Source: an uncultured Lachnospiraceae bacterium (lineage in GTDB: Bacteria > Bacillota > Clostridia > Lachnospirales > Lachnospiraceae). From it: a stretch of 64,000 nucleotides of DNA. This document shows, piece after piece, positions 17,174-25,783 of the stretch (position 1 is the first letter of the stretch; each line of letters opens with the position of its first letter). The translations under genes were made by a program, and so were the position numbers. The stretch spans positions 124,001 to 188,000 of the forward strand of contig CAJTPS010000004.1 of assembly GCA_910578555.1 (NCBI GenBank), read 5' to 3'. The notes under the pieces are model-generated. The model saw nothing but the letters and a program-made list of their open reading frames with translations, searched no databases and was not told the origin of the DNA.

Positions 17174-18631
17174 TCACCATTTCCTGTCCTGCCGGGACAC
17201 ATACCCCGCAATAAACTCCCGATACCGCCTGTCACTGTCACGGGCAAAAATATCCTCCGGTCTTGCCTGTTCCGCCGTATCTGTGCGATCCGACTGCAGC
17301 AGCCGTACCAGTTCCTCTTTATCCGCAAACCATCTGCCCACTGCCCGGTGGATGTTTCTGCTGTACTCCGTATCCCAGATCATCACCTGTCTGCCCAGTG
17401 CCGCCGCTTCATACAGCGCGGTAGAGTCGTCGCCGATCACGACCGCGGCACGGTCAAAAAAGTAATTGATATTCTCCCTGATATACACGCTGATGCGGTC
17501 ATTTTCCATCGTCTTAAAGGCCTCATACTGTTTGATCTTCGTCGGGTGCACCTTGACGAGCAGTCTTCTGTCCGGCATCTTGTCATACAGATACCGGATC
17601 AACTCCGTATAGGTCTCCAGAACCGAAGGAAGAATGAGAATGGCCGCATCTATCCCTTTTGTGACAGCATTGTCACTTCCTCCCGTCATGCCGAAATTTC
17701 TGTTAAAATTCGCACTGCCCAGGACTTCTGTATGCACGGGAAGCCTGATCGTCCGCTCCCAGAAATGTCCGAATGTCAGGAAATGATCCGGCAGATACGC
17801 GCGGTATTCCTCACTGTCACATACCGCCTGTGAATAGTTGTAGGCAAAATGCTCGCTGCTGATCAGCCCGTGCTGTATTTCCGCCGACGGGATTCCCATG
17901 TCCTTCAGCACCTTGATCTTACATGCCATATGACTGCCGTCACACGCCTGTGCCACGAAGACGAGCCTGGGCGAGATGCGCGTAAAGACTTTATGATAAT
18001 ACTGATAAATCAGCCTCATATTCTTGGCATACCGCTCCAGTTCTATGCGGATCATACGCCAGTGAGACTCCTGCAGCGCAAACGGAAGCTCGCGCTTTAA
18101 ATAATCGATCATCTGCCCGATCGTGTTCCTGTCCTGCCGGTTAAGCGGAGCCAGTTTTTCATGAAAAGCACACATAATCTCGATCGCATCCGCTTCATAG
18201 GTCTTATATTTTTTCGGATAGAAATGCCGGAACAGAGGCGCGCTCTCTATAATGGCCGTACTCTCATGCAGAGCAACAAAATCGTCATAGATCCGGTTGT
18301 AATATACGTCGTCTTCATCTTTGACATTACCGATCACATGATATAAATACAAAATATCCGTCTGTTTACAGGAAAACAGCGGATTCGTACTGATTTTAAG
18401 AAACTGCAGCCACTTATAACTGAGAAGCCGGCCTTTCTTCATATTTTGCGCACTGCTGTCGATCAGACCCGTGCTCTCTCCGTATGCACTCTTATAGATA
18501 CAATTCCAGACCACATTTCTGATAAACGGCCATACTAACATATTCTGATACCGGTAGTGAAATGTTAATACCTGTCCGCTGTTCTCGAAGTTTAAAAACT
18601 TTTCAAAATTTTCGCTGATTGAAGCATGCAT
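17174..18631 (-). CDS. Putative GT-B glycosyltransferase, capsule-type
   Basis: A 485-residue protein that I cannot assign to a named enzyme. The second half has features of GT-B transferases of the capsule, CDP-glycerol or polysialyltransferase kind: GIPSAEIQHGLISSEHF near residue 245, PDHFLTFGHFW, RRLLVKVHPTKIKQYE, and AVVIGDDSTALYEAAALGRQ, a donor-site block. No signal peptide or membrane helix is evident. It lies directly downstream of the second neuA and has its own promoter, so transfer of the CMP-nonulosonate made by that set is a reasonable guess, but only from context. The gene at 5.7-7.2 kb has a similar C-terminal block. Confidence 0.6.
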   Translation of the reverse strand: MHASISENFEKFLNFENSGQVLTFHYRYQNMLVWPFIRNVVWNCIYKSAYGESTGLIDSSAQNMKKGRLLSYKWLQFLKISTNPLFSCKQTDILYLYHVIGNVKDEDDVYYNRIYDDFVALHESTAIIESAPLFRHFYPKKYKTYEADAIEIMCAFHEKLAPLNRQDRNTIGQMIDYLKRELPFALQESHWRMIRIELERYAKNMRLIYQYYHKVFTRISPRLVFVAQACDGSHMACKIKVLKDMGIPSAEIQHGLISSEHFAYNYSQAVCDSEEYRAYLPDHFLTFGHFWERTIRLPVHTEVLGSANFNRNFGMTGGSDNAVTKGIDAAILILPSVLETYTELIRYLYDKMPDRRLLVKVHPTKIKQYEAFKTMENDRISVYIRENINYFFDRAAVVIGDDSTALYEAAALGRQVMIWDTEYSRNIHRAVGRWFADKEELVRLLQSDRTDTAEQARPEDIFARDSDRRYREFIAGYVSRQDRKW

Positions 18632-18685
18632 CCCCGATACGCCCTCATTTTCTCACAGATCGCCGCATACATAAATATTCGTAAA

Positions 18686-18714
18686 ATTATAACATACTGC
18701 CGCCGTATTGTCCA
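18686..18714 (-). promoter_or_regulatory. Predicted sigma-A promoter between neuA (copy 2) and the GT-B-like gene
   Basis: On the minus strand TGGACA (18709-18714) and TATAAT (18686-18691) are spaced by 17 nt. The -35 box starts 1-2 nt after the neuA stop codon. The gap holds nothing else of note. Confidence 0.65.
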
Positions 18715-18715
18715 C

Positions 18716-19501
18716 CTAACGCGACCCTGCCGCCATAGCTTCGATCTCACCGTACGCAGGATACTTCTGATAGAAATACCCCGCGAGCACCTCCATCAGT
18801 TCGAAATCCTCCTCACTGTCTATATCCAGTATACCTGTATCTTTCATCTGCCACACTACTTCCCTGCGGGGCATAACACGTTCCGCCAGCGCATACGATC
18901 TGCGATAAGCATAGATCGAGGCATTCATGTCATAGCATGCCGGACACTGCTGCCTCGTTGTAAATCCGGTCTGCGTTACGGTATGATAATACCCGTCCTC
19001 CCCCTTCGCCACCATGTTGAAATACGGGGATCTGCGGGAAGGCGTCACACTGTACGCGATGTCCGCGTCTGCATTCTGCCATAGCATCTCAAGCGTCCCT
19101 CTGATATCCTCCACTGTGCGCAGCGGGGAGGTGAGGTCCAGATCGATCACCGTATCATATGTTATATTGGTCTGCTGTTCGCACTTAATCAGGGTATCCC
19201 GAATCACATCCTTCTTCGATACCACATCACCCGCCAGTTCCTCCGTCCGCGTAATATAGAGATACCGTGTCAAAAGCCCGTCCATCTGCTGCCGCAGCAG
19301 TTCACTGTCCGTATTAACCGCAAGCACGATGTCTCCATATGCCGCTCCGAATCGCTGTCGGAACAGTTCATATGCCGCTGCCGTATATGCCGCTAACGGT
19401 CTGCCGCAGAATATTTTCGTGTTTTTCCCCTTAACGCCTTTTGAACCTGCTCTGGCGCAAACGGTAAATAGAATATTGTTCTCTCTGTTCAACCGGTTCA
19501 C
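18716..19501 (-). CDS. neuA: NeuA-type CMP-nonulosonate cytidylyltransferase (copy 2)
   Basis: A 261-residue cytidylyltransferase that differs clearly from copy 1. The CTP-binding signature is ILFTVCARAGSKGVKGKN, followed by LAVNTDSELL, IDLDLTSPLRTVEDI and a C-terminal GILDIDSEEDFELM motif. The frame begins at a GTG (19501) with AGAGG about 10 nt upstream. It is the third gene after the promoter at 22.75 kb, in the order neuC, two Gfo/Idh oxidoreductases, neuA. The different sequence and different companions suggest a different nonulosonic acid substrate from that of copy 1, but this cannot be proved by reading. Confidence 0.85.
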   Translation of the reverse strand: MNRLNRENNILFTVCARAGSKGVKGKNTKIFCGRPLAAYTAAAYELFRQRFGAAYGDIVLAVNTDSELLRQQMDGLLTRYLYITRTEELAGDVVSKKDVIRDTLIKCEQQTNITYDTVIDLDLTSPLRTVEDIRGTLEMLWQNADADIAYSVTPSRRSPYFNMVAKGEDGYYHTVTQTGFTTRQQCPACYDMNASIYAYRRSYALAERVMPRREVVWQMKDTGILDIDSEEDFELMEVLAGYFYQKYPAYGEIEAMAAGSR

Positions 19502-19520
19502 CCGCTTTCTGCCTCTGTCC

Positions 19521-20486
19521 CTATTCTGTAATTTCTGATTCTTCTAATGCCATGCCCTGTGTCAGAGCTAACGTCCTCATCGCTTCCCCAATGTCATTAT
19601 CATTGCCGCACACACCGTTAATAATGTCAAAAAAGTGCGAGATCTCCCTTCCCTGATACGCATCCCTGTCTTCAGACAGCGTAATATCCTCGTCTGCTCT
19701 GCCGAAATGAATCCTGCCCTTTCCAAGATCCGCCGTGACGGTCTCCGAAGGCAGATAAATCTCCAGATTCCGTTTCTCTTCCCTGCCGAAATAATCCAGA
19801 TGTAATTCATAGATCCGGTCTTTGGAAGCGCCTATATACACGGCGATATCCTCGCTGTCCGTCTCCAGTTCCGAGATTTTCTGCCGTATGCTCTCCACCC
19901 GGTCCGGTCTGCCGAACAGCCATACCAGATAATCCCACTCGTGAATCAGGTCAACCGCCACACCGCCGCCCATCGCCTTATGCGCACTGTAAGTTTTCCT
20001 GTAATCCTCGCCCGGACGCCAGTCCGGAAGATAAGTAGAGCATACCGCGCGCACGGAATATGCCGCACTGCAGTCGATATGCTCCTTCACATATTGCAGT
20101 GTCTTCGTATACCGCAGCGGACATGCCACATAGCAGATCAATCCCTCTCGAAGGCCGGAGAAATCACAGTTCACATTATCAACGACCGGTTTCTCGATAA
20201 ACATGCTTCTCGTACAGTTCTGATACCGGATGATACTCTCTTCATGCATCGCAGTCGGATTGGAAATAAAGATAATATCGTAATCCTGCGGAATCTCATC
20301 ATCATAAGAATACTGCGTGCAAATATGCTGTGCCAGACTCTCGTCAAGCGCCGTTCCCGCACCGCTTCTGATCGCGTCGATCCGGTAATCGCAGTCATGT
20401 TCCTGCAGGTACCGCACCGTATTACGCAGATGCCGCCTTCCGATGGAACCGAGCCCGCAGAACGCAATCTTATAAATTCCACCCAT
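19521..20486 (-). CDS. Gfo/Idh/MocA oxidoreductase in nonulosonate set (A)
   Basis: A 321-residue Gfo/Idh/MocA-type protein. The Rossmann loop is KIAFCGLGSIGRRHLRN, the EKP motif is SMFIEKPVVDNVN near residue 95, and the C-terminal half has GGGVAVDLIHEWDYLVWLFG, the usual substrate-binding Asp-His segment. GAGGGG precedes the ATG. It lies 3 nt from its paralogue upstream and 19 nt before the neuA copy 2 start. Such oxidoreductases are not part of the textbook sialic, legionaminic or pseudaminic routes, so it may modify the sugar precursor or the nonulosonic acid itself, for instance by oxidation or epimerisation. The reaction is unknown. Confidence 0.75.
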   Translation of the reverse strand: MGGIYKIAFCGLGSIGRRHLRNTVRYLQEHDCDYRIDAIRSGAGTALDESLAQHICTQYSYDDEIPQDYDIIFISNPTAMHEESIIRYQNCTRSMFIEKPVVDNVNCDFSGLREGLICYVACPLRYTKTLQYVKEHIDCSAAYSVRAVCSTYLPDWRPGEDYRKTYSAHKAMGGGVAVDLIHEWDYLVWLFGRPDRVESIRQKISELETDSEDIAVYIGASKDRIYELHLDYFGREEKRNLEIYLPSETVTADLGKGRIHFGRADEDITLSEDRDAYQGREISHFFDIINGVCGNDNDIGEAMRTLALTQGMALEESEITE

Positions 20487-20489
20487 TTG

Positions 20490-21464
20490 TTACCCCTCGA
20501 TCCTGTCAATCAACTCCAGCGTCCGCTTGTCCTTCTCAAAATCATACAGCGCCGCCGCCCCGTCCTTTACCTGCGCAAAAAAAGCTTCTATTTCGTGAAA
20601 ATAACTGTTTTCTATGATAAAACGGTCATATCCTTCCCTGTGTTCCACCATATCATACAGTCTGACCGGCATGTCCTCTTTGCGTTCATAATCATAATAT
20701 CGCAGACTCTCTGGCGTTCCGTTCCACGACAGATACATATCCTCCGAGAACACCTCCAGATTCCTTACCGCCTTCCTTGACACAACATCGACCGCAAGCG
20801 AACCGCGGACGCCGTTCTCATGCTCCAGTATCACAAGATAGCTGTCCGGATAATCAATCTGCAGCCCGGTATTTCTTCCCTTTACCGCATGTACCCGCTG
20901 CACATCCCCGAATGTATGAAGCAGCCACGGCAGTTCAATGGCAAATATTTCTCTGCACCCGTTCGTGCGCCGGTCGCCCACGAAATAGTCCCTGTAGTTT
21001 TCCCACGGATGCCAGTCAGGCAGATACTGCCCGATATGATAAACATAGCTGACCGTACTACTGCTCCCCTTTACCATGCGGTCAATACAACCGATCTCTT
21101 CCCGATACAGAAATGTGGAAGACAGAAACAGCACTCTTCCCCGTTCCCCGGCCAGCTTTATATTCTCCCCGTAGCCGTCGGAAACCAGATTGATCTCCGT
21201 AAACACGTGCATATTCAGACACAGACAGCGATGAATCAGACTGCTGTGCGAGAGTGGCGAAGTGCATATGAAAGCACAGTCATAATCGTTCTCCCGCATA
21301 TGTTCTATACTGTCCGCTGTCTCTATTCCGTATTCACGCTCCGCCTGTTCTCTTCTCTCTCCTGAAGTGTCAACGCCGCATATGCCGATCGACGCATCAT
21401 ACTGCCTGATCAGGCGGATTCTTCTCTTTCCCATGGACCCGAGACCGATCACGATCACCTTCAT
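20490..21464 (-). CDS. Gfo/Idh/MocA oxidoreductase in nonulosonate set (B)
   Basis: About 324 residues. The Rossmann loop is MKVIVIGLGSMGKRRIRLIR, and the C-terminal domain has CREIFAIELPWLLHTFGDVQ. In place of the usual EKP motif it has FTEINLVSDGYGENI near residue 90, so the conserved lysine of the family appears to be absent and it may be a non-catalytic or altered partner of the protein encoded just downstream. I start it at 21464 (GGCGGGAG upstream); the longer frame overlaps the neuC stop. Both proteins share ...YLPDWHPWENYRDYF / YLPDWRPGEDYRKTY segments, so they are paralogues and may form a heteromer. Confidence 0.72.
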   Translation of the reverse strand: MKVIVIGLGSMGKRRIRLIRQYDASIGICGVDTSGERREQAEREYGIETADSIEHMRENDYDCAFICTSPLSHSSLIHRCLCLNMHVFTEINLVSDGYGENIKLAGERGRVLFLSSTFLYREEIGCIDRMVKGSSSTVSYVYHIGQYLPDWHPWENYRDYFVGDRRTNGCREIFAIELPWLLHTFGDVQRVHAVKGRNTGLQIDYPDSYLVILEHENGVRGSLAVDVVSRKAVRNLEVFSEDMYLSWNGTPESLRYYDYERKEDMPVRLYDMVEHREGYDRFIIENSYFHEIEAFFAQVKDGAAALYDFEKDKRTLELIDRIEG

Positions 21465-21489
21465 AACACTCCCGCCTTCCGTTTTCCCG

Positions 21490-22686
21490 TCAGCGCACAG
21501 TCTTCCCGCTGTCGTCCATAATATCATAAAACTTCTTCTTCAAATCGATCTGTCTGCCGCCTTCTCCCGACAGATATTCCCTGATCCGGCTGACGATACG
21601 CCCGGATGTATTCCCGTCACCGTAAGGCAGCGTCTGCCCCTCCATCGCTTCTCTGAACTCTTTCGTCTCCGCACGGCGCATCGCTTCCAGAATCTCTCTC
21701 CTGTCCGGTCCGCAGTTAATAATACTTGCCGCCTGTATTCTTCCCCTCTGTCTGTCTCCGATATTTACGGTGGGAACGCCCATCGCCGGCGCCTCCAGTA
21801 TCCCGCTGGAGGAATTGCCAATCACCATGGAGCAGTATTTCATCGCCGTCAGGTAGCGGATCATACCCAGAGAATCTATCAGCAGGGTGTCTTCTTTATG
21901 TGTCTGTGCGTATTCTTCCAGCCGCGCGTTAATCGTTCTTCCGCCGGCATCCGCGTTTGCCTTCGTGATCAGATAACGATACGCCGGCGCTTCCGCCATC
22001 GCCTGCAGCAGTTCCTCCACCTGCCCGATTCCGGCGCCTTCGTCCAGCGTGGTCGGATGAAAAGTAACCAGACAATACTTTTCTCCCAGGTGAAACTGTA
22101 TGGACTCCTCCAGCTGTGCCCTGCCGGGCAGTTTCTGACTGAGAATATTCTCGACACCGAGCGCTCCGACACAAAATACCCTGTCCGGATGCTCACCCAG
22201 TTGAATCACACGCCTCCGGTATACTTCCGTACTCGTAAAATGCAGAAAACTCATCTTGCTAATACTGTGTCTGATCGCATCATCAATCGCGCCTTCCGTC
22301 ACCTCACCGCCGTGAATATGCGCAATCGGAATCTGTTCATTCATAGCCGCAATGCAGACCGCCAGCGTCTCATAGCGGTCACCGAGCACCACCAGAAGAT
22401 CCTGTCTGTTCTTCGCAAAAAAATGTCCGAAGCGTACAAGTGCATTTGCCATCGTTTCGGACATTCCGACCGCACCGTCTCTTACCGATAAAACAGGCAG
22501 TTTCGCTGCAATCGCGATGCCGTCTTCCTCGATCTCCCGATACGTTTCTCCGAACGCCTTATCCAGGTGCATCCCCGTCACGACAACATTCACCTGAAAT
22601 CCGGGTTCCTTGTGCAGTCTCACTATCAAATTTTTCAACAGACCGTATTCGGCTCTTGTGGCCGTCAATACACATATTTTTTTCAT
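21490..22686 (-). CDS. neuC: NeuC/LegG-type hydrolysing UDP-sugar 2-epimerase (copy 2)
   Basis: About 398 residues. It opens MKKICVLTATRAEYGLLKNL, a classical NeuC/LegG start, with VVLGDRYETLA near residue 95, IAHIHGGEVTEGAIDD, and GNSSSGILEAPAMGVPTVNIG near residue 285. The TRAEYG and GDRYE motifs are closer to textbook NeuC than those of copy 1. I start it at 22686; the longer frame runs back into the promoter. It is the first gene after the promoter at 22748-22776 and leads the set neuC, Gfo/Idh x2, neuA, with the matching neuB probably at 25.8-26.8 kb on the other side of the YfhO gene. Confidence 0.88.
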   Translation of the reverse strand: MKKICVLTATRAEYGLLKNLIVRLHKEPGFQVNVVVTGMHLDKAFGETYREIEEDGIAIAAKLPVLSVRDGAVGMSETMANALVRFGHFFAKNRQDLLVVLGDRYETLAVCIAAMNEQIPIAHIHGGEVTEGAIDDAIRHSISKMSFLHFTSTEVYRRRVIQLGEHPDRVFCVGALGVENILSQKLPGRAQLEESIQFHLGEKYCLVTFHPTTLDEGAGIGQVEELLQAMAEAPAYRYLITKANADAGGRTINARLEEYAQTHKEDTLLIDSLGMIRYLTAMKYCSMVIGNSSSGILEAPAMGVPTVNIGDRQRGRIQAASIINCGPDRREILEAMRRAETKEFREAMEGQTLPYGDGNTSGRIVSRIREYLSGEGGRQIDLKKKFYDIMDDSGKTVR

Positions 22687-22747
22687 CACAAGGTTTCTTT
22701 CCGCTTCCCTGAACCGCTTTCTATGACAAAGGATAAATTTGGCTATT

Positions 22748-22776
22748 ATTTTATTATACTGTTGCCCGAAAGTCAA
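22748..22776 (-). promoter_or_regulatory. Predicted sigma-A promoter upstream of neuC (copy 2)
   Basis: On the minus strand TTGACT (22771-22776) and TAAAAT (22748-22753) lie 17 nt apart. An overlapping TATAAT is too close to the -35 box to be the -10 element. The leader to the neuC ATG would be about 55 nt. Confidence 0.65.
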
Positions 22777-22807
22777 GCGGACGGAAGTTAATACGTCGTT
22801 ATATAGT

Positions 22808-23704
22808 TTATTTCATATTTTTTTTGCGTCTTCTGCCGTCAAAAACAACTATGCCTGCCATGAGCGCTGCTGCCGTTACGGCGGAAATACACGCGCCGGC
22901 TCTCAGAAGCGGTGTCTCATAGACCAGCCGGACCGTGTGTTCCCCCGCCGGAATCCGCAGCGCCATATATTGAATATTTGCCCTCTGCAGCTCCGTCTCG
23001 CCGCCGTCCACATAGGCGCGCCAGCCGGACGAATACGGGATTGCCAGGCACAGCCATTTCTCGCTGTCCATATGAACCGTACCGGTAATCGTATCGTTGC
23101 CGGTCTCCATATTCTCCAGCGTACAGCGCTTCAGAGCTTCTATCCTATCCGGGTAATGTCCCATCGGCTGACAGACCACCTCGATACTGTCATAAGTATA
23201 AATTCCGGTATGAGGGAACGAGATCGTGACATCCGTCACCGGTTCCTGCGCATATCCAAGATTCGTCGTAAAATCATGCCGTCCGCAGTACATCATATAA
23301 AAAGGTGTCGTATATTCCAGGGTGCTGACCACTCCTGCAGATGATTTCATCGGTATCTTCATGTATGTCACCGAATCCCCCTGAAACATGCGATTCCTGA
23401 TGATCTCCTGACGCCTTTCGCGTGGAAGCAGATCCCATCGCGTTCTATTATAAAGATTCAACGGGTCCGTTTCCCGACCGCCAAAGTACAATTCATATTC
23501 GGACGTACCGGCATAGTGAAGCCCGTCCACAAGTACGTAAGTCTCACTGTCTCTCATCCCTTCAAATGACAAAGTCACGGAAGCCCCCGGCGCCGTAACG
23601 ACAAATGCATTGTCCTTCTGCGTAACCTCATTACTGTTACAGGTGATCGTACAGTCCTGCACGCGGCTGCTCAATGTCACCGCTGCCTCCCCGGAGCGCT
23701 CCGC
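22808..23704 (-). pseudogene. yfhO: C-terminal part of YfhO-family protein, split off by an in-frame TAG
   Basis: This frame continues the frame of the upstream YfhO-type gene exactly, separated by a single TAG at 23705-23707. The piece contains the C-terminal extracytoplasmic beta-rich domain (EKWLCLAIPYSSGWRAYVDG, then IPAGEHTVRLVYETPL) and a last membrane helix (GACISAVTAAALMAGIVVF) with a basic tail, which are standard ends of YfhO proteins. A GTG at 23680 could in principle start a 290-residue fragment, but no convincing ribosome binding site precedes it and a fragment alone would lack membrane targeting at its N-terminus. Together the two parts would give a protein of about 986 residues, a normal length for the family. 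Confidence 0.75.
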
Positions 23705-25768
23705 CTACTCCAGAACAACAGCCTGCAGCAGCGCCTCCTGTTTCTCGACCCTGTTCAAGCGATTCCATGTCCCGGTAGAAACGGCCTCTTCATAAGTATA
23801 TGAAAGCGGCAGCGAATAATCGTTTCTATATATGGAAAAGTATACCGCCGTCGAATCCGTAATGCTTTGTTTATGACTTTCCGACAATTCCGTAACTCCT
23901 AATTCTGTCTTCAGCGCCTCCATCGCGGCGGCGGTGGAATCTTCCCGTATATCAAATGTATTCATATAAGAAAATCCATAAGGAACCTGCTGCGGCCCGT
24001 CTGTCCGTGCCGCATAGTAGCGTACACCGGCAAGCGATGTCAGAGCCGTACAATTATCATAACCAGTATAGTGAAACGGGGAATTCTCGCCGGCATCCAA
24101 AGCCGCACGGAACTCTGTCGCATAAGGATTGGCAAGTGACCAGTAATAATCTATAGAAGATACCCCTGCCAGCAGATTTGCATTGGTCGTTATATTACTT
24201 CCGGCATAGCGGTAAGGCTCACCGTGCAATTCATTTTCCGCTATCCTTTTTACAACCCGCGCCTCCGTCTGCAGAAGATAATCCGTTTCCCTGATCAGGC
24301 TTCTCGATTCCGCTGATTCACCGGAAGCGGCCGGAGAATACATCCAGAAACTGCGCATGCAAATACTGATAACGGTTATCCCGACCGTAATCGCCTGAAG
24401 ATGAAGGGCCAGTTTACACCGCTTCTGTTCCCGGGCGGCATCCGCCTTTTCCTGCACGCCCGTACTGTCACTTGTATAAATCAGCAGACATAACAGAATA
24501 AACAGCAGTGCCAGAGAGGCCATCACCTCCTCCGTACGCGAATAATCCAGCAGCAGACACAGGGCATAATAGCCGATACTGCACGCAAGCACAAAACCGG
24601 CGTCACGTCTCGTAAGCGCCATCAATGTATCCCACTTAGCCGTCAGTATATAAGATACCAGAAGCGCAAGCGCAAAGCACCAGCGGTTCGTTATATAAGA
24701 AAATCCGTGCAGCGCCTGCCCGAGAAAGGGAAGCATGACAACCGCCATACAGATCGCAAAGAAAATTTTGAGTATTTTATCCTTATACTGCCCTTTCCTG
24801 CGCAACAATAAAAACAATGCCGGAATAACCGTTACGGAATATCCCATTTTCAGCGTATTCGACTGCGCATTTGAAATAAACATGCCCGGAATCTGGCTGT
24901 AATGTGCCGGCGAATAAAGCAGCCGTACCCCATTTTGGATCGACATACGGCTGCTGCCGATATATGTCCGTATGACAGGCAGCACGACGACTGCAGACAG
25001 CATTACCCCTATTACAGACGCACCCGCAATGCGCAGCAGCGGTTTCCATGCTCTGCGCAGGTCGGCCTTATACAGTGTAAACAGACGCACCGCTACATAT
25101 ACGACCGTTATACAGACCAGCACATAGAAAAAGTAGAAATTGCTGACTGCGGTAAGAAACACTGCCGCGGTCAAAAGCCTGGACCGCCTCTTCCTGATCT
25201 GCTCTTCAACGCCCAGGAGCAGCATCGGCAGATACATCATCGGCATCAGATAAATCTGCTGTCTGGTAGCATGCAGCATCGCCCAGGCGCAAAATGCATA
25301 TGTCAGCGATCCTGCCAGGACTCCGTACTTATTGCGCAGCCCCGTCCGAAAGCAGAGCAGAATAAATAATAAACCCGCCAAATACATTCGAATCAGATTC
25401 AAAAGCCCGAACAGCACCCACATGTACCTGGCAGGCACCAATACGGCAAGCAGACAAAGCGGATCACCGATTACATGGCATTGAAACGTTGTTAAGATAT
25501 CGCCGCCCTCACCGATCGCAAAGTCCCACTCCGGAATGGAGAAAGAATGATCGATCAGCACCTGCCTGATCAGAGAGCGCAGATATCTTCCCCAGTAGAC
25601 TAACGTCTTATATTGCTGTGTCCATCCGTCAGACTTCCATATAAATGTGCGCTTCGACACCCAGAACCAGCAAAACACTATCGCACTGACCAGCAAAAAG
25701 CAAACGCTATACCGTAATATCTCTTTCCTCAAATTTTCGGAATATTTATTTTTTCCCCGTAAAAACAT
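23705..25768 (-). CDS. yfhO: YfhO-family membrane protein, N-terminal part ending at a premature TAG
   Basis: A 687-residue polytopic membrane protein with about 12 helices, starting MFLRGKNKYSENLRKEILRY, with AGGAGAGGAAAAG upstream of the ATG. The first extracytoplasmic loop has FIWKSDGWTQQYKTLVYWGR, matching the acidic loop of GT-C enzymes of the YfhO type. In Bacillus, YfhO is thought to transfer sugar from a polyprenyl phosphate carrier to lipoteichoic acid. The protein stops at a TAG in the middle of its extracytoplasmic domain, and the rest follows in the same frame. The split could be a nonsense mutation, a sequencing error or read-through. It sits between neuB copy 2 (15 nt upstream) and neuC copy 2. 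Confidence 0.78.
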   Translation of the reverse strand: MFLRGKNKYSENLRKEILRYSVCFLLVSAIVFCWFWVSKRTFIWKSDGWTQQYKTLVYWGRYLRSLIRQVLIDHSFSIPEWDFAIGEGGDILTTFQCHVIGDPLCLLAVLVPARYMWVLFGLLNLIRMYLAGLLFILLCFRTGLRNKYGVLAGSLTYAFCAWAMLHATRQQIYLMPMMYLPMLLLGVEEQIRKRRSRLLTAAVFLTAVSNFYFFYVLVCITVVYVAVRLFTLYKADLRRAWKPLLRIAGASVIGVMLSAVVVLPVIRTYIGSSRMSIQNGVRLLYSPAHYSQIPGMFISNAQSNTLKMGYSVTVIPALFLLLRRKGQYKDKILKIFFAICMAVVMLPFLGQALHGFSYITNRWCFALALLVSYILTAKWDTLMALTRRDAGFVLACSIGYYALCLLLDYSRTEEVMASLALLFILLCLLIYTSDSTGVQEKADAAREQKRCKLALHLQAITVGITVISICMRSFWMYSPAASGESAESRSLIRETDYLLQTEARVVKRIAENELHGEPYRYAGSNITTNANLLAGVSSIDYYWSLANPYATEFRAALDAGENSPFHYTGYDNCTALTSLAGVRYYAARTDGPQQVPYGFSYMNTFDIREDSTAAAMEALKTELGVTELSESHKQSITDSTAVYFSIYRNDYSLPLSYTYEEAVSTGTWNRLNRVEKQEALLQAVVLE

Positions 25769-25783
25769 ATTCTTTTCCTCTCC

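Noticed and set aside
17167..17328. 54-codon N-terminal extension of the AsnB-type enzyme
   Set aside because: Class II amidotransferases need Cys directly after the initiator Met. The extension overlaps the upstream gene and has no family sequence.
23705..23707. Pyrrolysine or other recoding at the TAG in the YfhO gene
   Set aside because: No methylamine genes or pyl genes are in the window, and YfhO proteins have no known recoded residue. A nonsense mutation or sequence error is more likely.
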